64,000 nucleotides of DNA. Origin: DAIPJH01 sp036770365. GTDB lineage: Bacteria > Pseudomonadota > Alphaproteobacteria > Rickettsiales > UBA998. Below are positions 57,812-64,000 of this stretch, in pieces (the first letter of the stretch is position 1; the number at the start of each line of letters is the position of its first letter). The notes beneath the pieces are model-generated. The model was not told the DNA's origin, made no database searches, and worked only from the letters and a program-made list of their open reading frames with translations. A program made the position numbers and the translations under genes. The DNA is taken from contig DAIPJH010000001.1 in NCBI GenBank assembly GCA_036770365.1, forward strand, positions 310,001 through 374,000, given 5' to 3'.

Positions 57812-58752
57812 GCAATCAACCTATCATAAGGATAAAGGCTTGTTCCTAACACACCCGCACTTAACGCTGCGGGGTTTGCCATATCATTGAGCTGCACACG
57901 CGCCCTACGCATCTCCCACGTGGGGTCATGATGATGCATGGTCGCACTCACTGGCACACGCAAAGATGCCGCTCCACGATCAAAAACCGCCATAGATATC
58001 TGCACAGACTTCGGCACATACAGATTTTGATGTACGGCAAAGTTCGCTTGCGTCCATTGTTCGTTATCATTACTTGCAACCGGTCGCAGCAAGGCATCAT
58101 CACGCAGATTTTCTGATGCTCGATTACCTAGCACCACCAGCATATTCACTGAAACCTCGACCTCTTCACGTCGATCAACGGACACCACAACGGTCTCGTC
58201 AACGTCATCACTCACATCATCTAAGACATCTGCTGCCATCAGCGCACTTGCATATGTCATCATTAAAGCATTGAAGAAATGGTTATCTTGCACGTTCTCA
58301 CTATGCACCACATCCTCAGCATTATCTATTTCATCACACGGCATGATCTCCGCACACACCACAGGCGCAAAACAAGTACCAGCATCCACCGCAGTAATAT
58401 CAACATCACAAGGCTGCGCCACGTAATAATCGGTCACAAAGATAATATTTTGAAGTGCAGACAGATCAAACATTTCAACATCGACACCCAAGGCGACCAT
58501 ATGCGCCACATCTATCGTAGCCGAAGGATCACGCCCTTCAAATGCACCACGCATATTAAAATGATCAAACGGATTTTGCCCCGAAATAGCAACATCAGGA
58601 TTCTGCGCTAGATAATAAGCTGTATCGAAATAAGGCGAAGGATCGCGCCCTTCAAGATAACCAACCGCGTCATAATGCGCTTGTGGATCAACTCCTAGCA
58701 CAGCAACATCAGGATTCTGCGCTAGATAATAAGCTCTATCGAAACTCAACAT
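57808..58752 (-). CDS. Repeat protein with YLAQNPDVA modules
   Basis: A predicted 314-residue protein (ATG 58752 after GGGGA; a GTG at 58803 would add 17 residues). The N-terminus holds two full modules and a third degenerate one, of 38 residues each: FD(R/T)AYYLAQNPDVAxxGxxPxxHYxxxGxxEGRDP. Modules of this kind are found in large secreted or surface proteins of Alphaproteobacteria. The rest is acidic, Asp- and Val-rich, without a recognised domain. No signal peptide is visible, so a type I or other leaderless export route, or an internal role, must be assumed. Confidence 0.7.
   Translation of the reverse strand: MLSFDRAYYLAQNPDVAVLGVDPQAHYDAVGYLEGRDPSPYFDTAYYLAQNPDVAISGQNPFDHFNMRGAFEGRDPSATIDVAHMVALGVDVEMFDLSALQNIIFVTDYYVAQPCDVDITAVDAGTCFAPVVCAEIMPCDEIDNAEDVVHSENVQDNHFFNALMMTYASALMAADVLDDVSDDVDETVVVSVDRREEVEVSVNMLVVLGNRASENLRDDALLRPVASNDNEQWTQANFAVHQNLYVPKSVQISMAVFDRGAASLRVPVSATMHHHDPTWEMRRARVQLNDMANPAALSAGVLGTSLYPYDRLIA
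58588..58744. repeat. DNA-level tandem module duplication
   Basis: A 43-base stretch at 58588-58630 recurs at 58702-58744 with a single change, 114 bases (38 codons) apart. It encodes the YLAQNPDVA part of the first two modules of the repeat protein. Such high identity within older, diverged modules suggests recent duplication or gene conversion. Confidence 0.8.
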
Positions 58753-58803
58753 CGCATCCCCATGGTTATAACAAAATTCTACCAACACATTATCTTGTAA
58801 CAC

Positions 58804-59160
58804 TCCTTACACAAGGTTTCAAATTCATTTTTGTTTTTATTATCGAGAAAACAAAAACCTCAAACAACCAAGAAAAATTGCAATTATATATATAAATCAA
58901 TTGGCTTTACGGCAACACTACTATATATCACCCCACTTAAACGCCCATTCAACAAGGCGAATATCCTTACAAAACTGTGCGTTTAACAAGGATATACATA
59001 ACTTACCCACATACCATATATTGTGGTTGTCTTTTAAAAACCCCCTATCACAACACACATGTCCGCCAAGTGTCATCATATCTTCATACAATTTTGGAGA
59101 AAATTGCATTAGAATGAGCAGATATGTCTTTTTAGACCTTACATTAGCTCCAAGGAAACC
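58804..59160. other. Gene-poor region between repeat protein and membrane protein
   Basis: About 357 AT-rich bases containing the divergent upstream regions of the two neighbouring genes. A minus-strand frame of 62 residues (58921-59109) is open and protein-like in composition but lacks a ribosome binding site; I do not call it a gene. A TATATATA tract is at about 58885. Confidence 0.5.
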
Positions 59161-60111
59161 ATGGTCAATACGCCGCCAACAGAACAAAAAGAAGCAGATA
59201 TTGCTGCGCCACCACATGAGAACAAGCCCACGTTTATCTCTGCGGGAACGCGCATACATCATTGGGGAACATATCTTGGCGTCGACTGGATCTTCAATGC
59301 AATTTCAGGCGTAACTTATGACCATTTGGCAAAAGAAACAAATCTAGGCAGAAAAATTTGGAGTGAACCGATAAAAAAAGGGTTTGAAGCGGTACTAGAA
59401 GGCTTCATCAAAGACCCAACCAAAAGGGCATCAAGCGTTACCAATGGCGTGACTTTTATTAACATCATCGCTGGCGGTATGATGACCATCCCCCCACTCC
59501 TTGCTTTAGAAAACAAGAAAAACCGTAAAGCTATCACACGTGCATTGGATGAAACAATATACGGCAAAGACCAAGTAGCCAATGACCCTAAATTTGAACA
59601 ATCCTATCAGGCGATTGATCGTGAACCAAAGAAAGATTTTGGAGCTGGTATGATCGCTCGATTTGCCGCACTTGCGCCGTTATTATTTCTTATCATCAAC
59701 AGTAAAACCGCTCCCGAAATGGATAAGCATTATTTTAATCACATCGCGGAAAAAACCAAACTGGGAGCAAACGCCATTGGAATTACAGAAGAAAAACTAT
59801 TCGGAAAAAAGGGAGCAGAAGAGTCCAAAAGACTATGGAAAGCCATTCATAGAACCTTAAGCGTAGATTTGGGACTTGGCATTCCCTACGCTATCCTACA
59901 TTCATTCTTTTACAATAAATTTTCAAAAATAGAGTCAGCGCAACACCACCAACACATTCCCATACCAACATCTGCGCCGCCATCACTTACAACACAAAGC
60001 ACTCGCCCACAAACACCTATGGCAGGCACTCCAAACACCCAAATTCAACAGGCACATCATATACCCCCGCAGCAAGCGGACCATAACATATCTAGCTCAA
60101 TGAATAGGTAG
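59161..60111 (+). CDS. Unknown protein with two hydrophobic segments and Pro/His tail
   Basis: A 316-residue protein I do not recognise. Start ATG at 59161 after AAGGAAACC. It opens with a polar stretch, then GTRIHHWGTYLGVDWIFNAISG, and has probable membrane helices at about 98-118 (FINIIAGGMMTIPPLLAL) and 163-180 (FAALAPLLFLII). The last 60 residues are rich in Pro, Gln, His and Thr (PIPTSAPPSLTTQS) and probably disordered. The last bases overlap the end of the convergent helicase gene by 20 bp. It could be a membrane-associated accessory or effector protein, but nothing proves that. Confidence 0.65.
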   Translation: MVNTPPTEQKEADIAAPPHENKPTFISAGTRIHHWGTYLGVDWIFNAISGVTYDHLAKETNLGRKIWSEPIKKGFEAVLEGFIKDPTKRASSVTNGVTFINIIAGGMMTIPPLLALENKKNRKAITRALDETIYGKDQVANDPKFEQSYQAIDREPKKDFGAGMIARFAALAPLLFLIINSKTAPEMDKHYFNHIAEKTKLGANAIGITEEKLFGKKGAEESKRLWKAIHRTLSVDLGLGIPYAILHSFFYNKFSKIESAQHHQHIPIPTSAPPSLTTQSTRPQTPMAGTPNTQIQQAHHIPPQQADHNISSSMNR

Positions 60112-61414
60112 TGCGAGCAGTAACGAGCATAAATTGTGCTACATCCTTATCACAACGGACGTCGCTGGGGCTAATCATTTGCTTAAGCGCAATACCACTC
60201 AATGTTTTACACCGAGATAGCGCAACATAAAGCTGCCCAGCAGCAAACGCTCCCGTCCCAAGATCAATAATCACTCGCTCCAGCGTTTTGCCTTGGCTTT
60301 TATGAATCGTAATCGCCCACGCCAACATCAATGGAAATTGTTTGTATGTCCCAAGCGGTTTTTCAATAATCTGCTCGCTTGTCTCATCAAACTCATAGCC
60401 TATGGTTTGCCATTTTTCCTGCTCTACATCATAGGTCTGATCGCCGACGCTCACAGTAATACTCATATCACCGAGTCCCTCTATCGTACCGATCGTACCG
60501 TTAACCCACCGACCTTCACTATCATTTTTGACAAACATCACCTGCGCGCTTTCCTTCAACATCAACGTCTCAGGACAAGGTAGTCGCGCACCCTTCATAC
60601 CAAACTCACCACGCAATTCTCCCTCATAGGTACGCGCACGTCCAGTAAGCTTCGCTAATTTGACCGTATTAATGTTTTCTGCCAATACATTGGTTGCCGT
60701 CAACACTAGCGTCCCCGCCGCAGGAGTAGCCTTAGGGTGATAACGGCTATTAATGAGTGCCATCTCGTCATCCGTACACACACCAGCACGAATTGCATTC
60801 AACACATGGATAAATGCTTGATCTTGCTGGCGGTGAATCATCTCAAACTCAATCTTCTGAAAATCCGCACGCGCATACACCTGCGAAGCAAAGAAAAATG
60901 GCGATTCATAATATTGCGAAAAGAAGGTACGTTCTTCATTCGACACCACCGGTGGCAACTGAAACACATCACCAATCACGCAAAGCTGAACACCGCCAAA
61001 AGGTTCATCGCTTTTACGCGCAAAACGCAAACAATAATCAATCCCATCCAAAACATCCGCACGCACCATTGAAATCTCATCAATAATCAGCAATTCAATT
61101 TCTTTGAAAATACGACGACGAATAGGTTTGAGTTCCGATACATTCACAAAAGATGGCTTCAGACGAAAAAATGAATGTATCGTCTGCCCACTAACATTAA
61201 GTGCCGCCACCCCAGTCGGCGCAACCACCACCATGTTTTTCATCGTATTCGCACGAAAATATTGTAAAAATGTTGATTTTCCTGTCCCCGCCTTACCCGT
61301 CAAAAAAATATTTTGCTGAGTATTTTCAAGCAAATCAAAAGCGTGTGAGAATTCGTCAGTTATGATGGGTTCATCCACGAGAGAAGATGCGAACATTAGA
61401 GCGACATTAGACAT
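60092..61414 (-). CDS. Pif1/RecD-like superfamily 1 helicase
   Basis: A 440-residue (or shorter) SF1B 5'-3' helicase. Walker A GKAGTGKST, followed by VVVAPTGVAALNVSGQTIHSFFRL (a Pif1 hallmark), Walker B LLIDEISMVRADVLDGID, and C-terminal ITIHKSQGKTLERVIIDLG and LYVALSRCKTLSGI motifs. It lacks the extra domains of RecD2. Likely acts on DNA replication or repair structures such as G-quadruplexes or stalled forks. The start is ATG 61414 or 61396; a longer frame to 61465 is not family-like. Downstream of tRNA-Arg. Confidence 0.93.
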   Translation of the reverse strand: MSNVALMFASSLVDEPIITDEFSHAFDLLENTQQNIFLTGKAGTGKSTFLQYFRANTMKNMVVVAPTGVAALNVSGQTIHSFFRLKPSFVNVSELKPIRRRIFKEIELLIIDEISMVRADVLDGIDYCLRFARKSDEPFGGVQLCVIGDVFQLPPVVSNEERTFFSQYYESPFFFASQVYARADFQKIEFEMIHRQQDQAFIHVLNAIRAGVCTDDEMALINSRYHPKATPAAGTLVLTATNVLAENINTVKLAKLTGRARTYEGELRGEFGMKGARLPCPETLMLKESAQVMFVKNDSEGRWVNGTIGTIEGLGDMSITVSVGDQTYDVEQEKWQTIGYEFDETSEQIIEKPLGTYKQFPLMLAWAITIHKSQGKTLERVIIDLGTGAFAAGQLYVALSRCKTLSGIALKQMISPSDVRCDKDVAQFMLVTARTTYSLS

Positions 61415-61578
61415 TTCCCAACCAACCCCAAAAATAAACATCACCCCTAAAGAGGTTGAAAGCAATAATTTACTAACCCTTCAGCCCTTAGCTCTTACAA
61501 AGTTTTGGAGGACACTCCTTCGCCTAAATTCGCCTTCAGATCTTACTAGCCTAAACCACCAAAAGTCGAAAGAAAAGG

Positions 61579-61655
61579 TGGCGTACCCGGAGGGATTCGA
61601 ACCCCCGACCGTCTGCTTAGAAGGCAGATGCTCTATCCAGCTGAGCTACGGGTAC
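61579..61655 (-). tRNA. tRNA-Arg (anticodon TCT)
   Basis: 77 nt with encoded CCA. Acceptor arms GTACCCG/CGGGTAC pair fully, the anticodon stem TCTGC/GCAGA encloses loop CTTCTAA giving TCT, and the T arm is CGGGG GTTCGAATC CCTCCG-like with TTCGAAT. It starts only 5 bases after the mipZ stop codon, so it is probably processed from the mipZ transcript or has a promoter inside mipZ. Confidence 0.95.
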
Positions 61656-61660
61656 ATAGG

Positions 61661-62764
61661 TTAAACCGCTTCGGCTGGCTCACTTTTACGGGTAAAAGCA
61701 AAGTGATGCCCATGCGACACCGCCAATGGCTCACGCGAAGTCGCGGCAGCAGGCGAGCTTTCTGGCACACGCGGCATGTGATTATTTACTGCTAAACTCA
61801 CCACATCCTCAGATTTTGCCGCTGTCACACTTTTGACTACTTCTGCCATGATTGCCGCTGTTGCCGGCTCAAACTCAGAATCTTTTTCGGATTTTGCCGC
61901 GGCACGAATCTGACGAATGCGCGCATCAATCATCGGAACTTGCAGAATTTTCAATAAATCACGCACCTCTTGACGGGCCGCAACATGCGACATCGACACT
62001 TTCATGCCCATTTCCGCGTCCATCACATCCAACACGGTCAAACCCTGCAAAAACATCTCACGGAAAATCACGCGTTCGCTAAATCCTGGAGCAACACGAA
62101 AACCAATACGACGCGCCAAATCTTCTGTTACTTTTTGCATAAAACGCTTATTACGTGCATCAATATTGCTTAAACGGTTACGCATCACCACCCAGTCAAT
62201 CGACTTACCGTCACGTTTGGCGCGTTGAAGCTTCTGTTCCCATACCATTTCAGCGTAAATACTTGGCTTGATGATTTCCATCGTGCGCCCATCGACCGAC
62301 GCCAACACATCCAAATCCACAAAACTATCATTGATCGGGGTAATTACCGTATCCGCAAAAGAGTGTGCAAGACGCGAAAGGTACGTGTCATTTCCAGGAG
62401 TATCAATCACCACAAAGTCGCACGTCCCATAAATTTGTGAAAGACCCCGCGCAAAACGCTCTTTTTCGTCTTTGCGAGCTTCTTCCAAAATCGAGAACGG
62501 GCTTTTATTGATCACAATATGACGCGACATTGGCATCGACACACCGTCATTCGACACGGTGGACTGACGATTTTCCATATAGCGTGTGAGCGAACGCTGG
62601 CGCGAATCAATGTCCATGCTACCAACAGAGAATCCAAGCCGCAACAGCGCAACAATCAAATGCATGGTCGTGGTAGTTTTGCCAGAACCACCTTTTTCAT
62701 TTCCAACAATAATCACATGCGCACGCTTGGGTGCTTGATGCTCTGTAGAGGTCATGTCACTCAT
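61661..62764 (-). CDS. mipZ: MipZ-type ParA ATPase (division site placement)
   Basis: P-loop ATPase that, in Caulobacter, binds ParB near the poles and inhibits FtsZ so that division occurs at mid-cell. The 367 residues have the deviant Walker A NEKGGSGKTTTTMHL (about 22-36), the switch I-like DIDSRQRSLTRYMENR and switch II VVIDTPGNDTYLSRLAH. The start ATG at 62764 gives MSDMTSTEHQAPKRAHVIIVGNEK as a usual short lead. The C-terminal 90-100 residues (after about 270) are an Ala/Ser/Pro-rich extension not seen in the shorter Caulobacter protein. Confidence 0.94.
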   Translation of the reverse strand: MSDMTSTEHQAPKRAHVIIVGNEKGGSGKTTTTMHLIVALLRLGFSVGSMDIDSRQRSLTRYMENRQSTVSNDGVSMPMSRHIVINKSPFSILEEARKDEKERFARGLSQIYGTCDFVVIDTPGNDTYLSRLAHSFADTVITPINDSFVDLDVLASVDGRTMEIIKPSIYAEMVWEQKLQRAKRDGKSIDWVVMRNRLSNIDARNKRFMQKVTEDLARRIGFRVAPGFSERVIFREMFLQGLTVLDVMDAEMGMKVSMSHVAARQEVRDLLKILQVPMIDARIRQIRAAAKSEKDSEFEPATAAIMAEVVKSVTAAKSEDVVSLAVNNHMPRVPESSPAAATSREPLAVSHGHHFAFTRKSEPAEAV

Positions 62765-62880
62765 GATATTACCCACCCATTTGAATTCGGATTGATGCAA
62801 GTTTGCAACTACGCTTAAGTTAGCGCATCAGCCAGAAAAGTAAAGTACGGTTTGATAGTTTAAGAAGAATAATCTATTTT

Positions 62881-64000
62881 CTAATGTGTGCGCGAACTAG
62901 AACGATGATACGCTTCTTTAGCAGCTTCGTTCGTATAGTCAAAAAACGAAGGTATGTCACGAATCTGTTCTACCAATGAACTCTCTAACACCCTTTTCCA
63001 ACTTGGATCTTCAGGTCGTTTGCCCGCATTCAATCTACCTTCTTTTCTAGCAGCCGTCATCAAAAATTCAAGACGTAAATCTGGCGGACATTGATTGATA
63101 GCATCAACATACATGTGACGATGCACATCATGTAAATCTTGGTAAACACGGACAAAACTACCAGCATCATGCGCATCAATCATTTCCCCTGAAGTCTTAT
63201 AACTCAATTCACCGTACTCCTTGACTACCGCACGCTGAAAATGGTCACGAGACCTTGCCACAAGCACATTCATTTTTCTTCTATCCTCTTGAGCATGGCG
63301 TAAAATTTGAGGATCATCTGATTGCGGAAATAATTTTGAAACATCTAGTTTTCCATCCACTTCCATCTCTCGCGCCGCTTCATACAAATGATGAGACACT
63401 TTATACGCCTTTTTCATGGGAATAGTATCCAATATCACCTCGGCAACAACACCCTTCACACCATATGCATTCCCTCCCTTAGATGGCAACACAACATAAG
63501 TTTTTCGATCCATATATCCCGTCTTAGAAACATCCCATCCCTCTTCTCGAAAAAAATCTTGATTCTGCCCATTCAGACTGCGCATTCTATCTTTCAAAAT
63601 CCCATTAAAATCCTGAATAAGATGCGACGTTGATAACGACACACTAATACGATTAATATCTTTAAGCATCGAAGCATCCACAGCACTCTCATCTGCTTCT
63701 AATACATGATATTTATCCATCAACTTACGCATAGTTGAGATTTTCAGCTTTGCACCAGGGTCGCTAATCTCAATAAAACCGTGTCGCCCAACTTGTCCGC
63801 TATGACGTGAAGGTAACGTAGCAAGAAGATCATTGAATGCTTTAATACGAGGATCTAGCGGCTGATGTTGAAAGTCGAATCCATTTTGCTGCACCTCTGG
63901 GTTTAGATAAGGAGGCACAGGAGCAGCGTCTTCAAAAACACCATACCGCCGCCAATGACGCAACTCACGCTCATATTCGTCCCAAACCTTCGTGAAGCTC
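62881..64000 (-). CDS. Large protein with weak RelA/SpoT-synthetase resemblance, 5' end outside window
   Basis: The frame is open to the right edge, so the N-terminus is missing; at least 373 residues are present and the upstream codons read SFTKVWDEYERELRHWRRYG. About residues 90-190 of the visible part contain KDINRISVSL, GYMDRKTYVVLP, GVVAEVILDT and KVSHHLYEAARE, in the same order as the DIAGIRV, GYxSxH, VExQIRT and H..YE blocks of (p)ppGpp synthetases. The catalytic acidic residues are not clearly conserved, so the match is tentative. The rest is helical and charged. An internal TTG at 63963 is only an apparent start. Confidence 0.5.
   Translation of the reverse strand, partial: SFTKVWDEYERELRHWRRYGVFEDAAPVPPYLNPEVQQNGFDFQHQPLDPRIKAFNDLLATLPSRHSGQVGRHGFIEISDPGAKLKISTMRKLMDKYHVLEADESAVDASMLKDINRISVSLSTSHLIQDFNGILKDRMRSLNGQNQDFFREEGWDVSKTGYMDRKTYVVLPSKGGNAYGVKGVVAEVILDTIPMKKAYKVSHHLYEAAREMEVDGKLDVSKLFPQSDDPQILRHAQEDRRKMNVLVARSRDHFQRAVVKEYGELSYKTSGEMIDAHDAGSFVRVYQDLHDVHRHMYVDAINQCPPDLRLEFLMTAARKEGRLNAGKRPEDPSWKRVLESSLVEQIRDIPSFFDYTNEAAKEAYHRSSSRTH

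Noticed and set aside
58921..59109. 62-residue minus-strand frame with a protein-like composition
   Set aside because: No ribosome binding site or family match, and it occupies the upstream region of the 59161 gene. Kept only as a note.

Overview
The window comes from an alphaproteobacterial chromosome. The evidence is a set of lineage-typical proteins: Usg (18653-18919), a MipZ-type ParA ATPase (61661-62764), a YgfZ/GcvT-like protein, paired ETF genes, a glyS-ppdK pair, a cysS-cimA divergence-free pair, and two small relatives of mitochondrial respiratory proteins (a CHCC zinc finger and a HIG1 protein). Base composition looks moderate by eye; I did not count it. The 23S-5S rRNA unit has its own promoter and no 16S gene anywhere in the window. 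Unlinked rRNA genes are well known in Rickettsiales and some other lineages, and short palindromic repeats of the kind common in such genomes lie between genes here. Against a strongly reduced endosymbiont, the window carries beta-oxidation genes, acetyl-CoA synthetase, NAD synthetase, panD, thrB and cimA. I would place it only as 'Alphaproteobacteria, family unresolved'.

Layout. 1-6.6 kb: start of cimA, then cysS, glyS and ppdK, closed by a strong terminator. 6.6-11.4 kb: a small exported protein, a lytic transglycosylase followed by the CHCC and HIG1 genes, etfBA, and an orphan prepilin-like gene. 11.4-23.4 kb: nadE, gltX, panD-glyQ, yqgE, a glycosyltransferase-ygfZ pair, usg, a lipoprotein hydrolase with nth, a bactofilin, thrB and rnhA. 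23.6-27.0 kb: the isolated rrl-rrf operon on the minus strand with promoter, processing stems and a 20-bp-stem terminator. 27-37.2 kb: an accessory-looking stretch with an SF2 helicase plus a coupled 80-residue protein, two overlapping small lipoproteins, a COG2509-type flavoprotein, a two-gene membrane operon, tRNA-Gln, cutA, a large RNB-domain ribonuclease with three dsRBD-like repeats, a conserved 49-residue basic protein, and tRNA-Thr.

37.5-52.4 kb is mostly metabolic: a zinc deacylase-like protein, a membrane-anchored spermidine-synthase-like protein, thiolase, a fused hydroxyacyl-CoA dehydrogenase/enoyl-CoA hydratase, acyl-CoA ligase, ferredoxin-NADP reductase, an SpoT-like HD protein, folD and a TSUP permease. 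The most striking local event is here. A 1.09-kb cassette (LprI-like protein plus an MntA-HepT toxin-antitoxin pair) sits between two perfect 52-bp copies of the 5' end of the dehydrogenase gene, so the target gene is interrupted and restored at once. 52.5-64 kb: acetyl-CoA synthetase, an SCO-like copper protein next to a histidine-rich membrane protein, a four-cysteine conserved protein, a repeat protein of the 'YLAQNPDVA' type, an unknown membrane protein, a Pif1/RecD-like helicase, tRNA-Arg, mipZ, and an open-ended gene with faint RelA/SpoT synthetase resemblance.

Working together: thiolase, the fused dehydrogenase/hydratase, FadD, ETF and Acs supply fatty acid and acetate activation and oxidation, with PpdK linking pyruvate to PEP for gluconeogenesis. 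The glycyl-tRNA synthetase subunits are encoded 11 kb apart on opposite strands, unlike the usual glyQS arrangement. Candidates for undescribed biology are the RNB-dsRBD protein, the fadB-targeted toxin-antitoxin cassette, the helicase/80-residue pair, and the two orphan stringent-response-like proteins.
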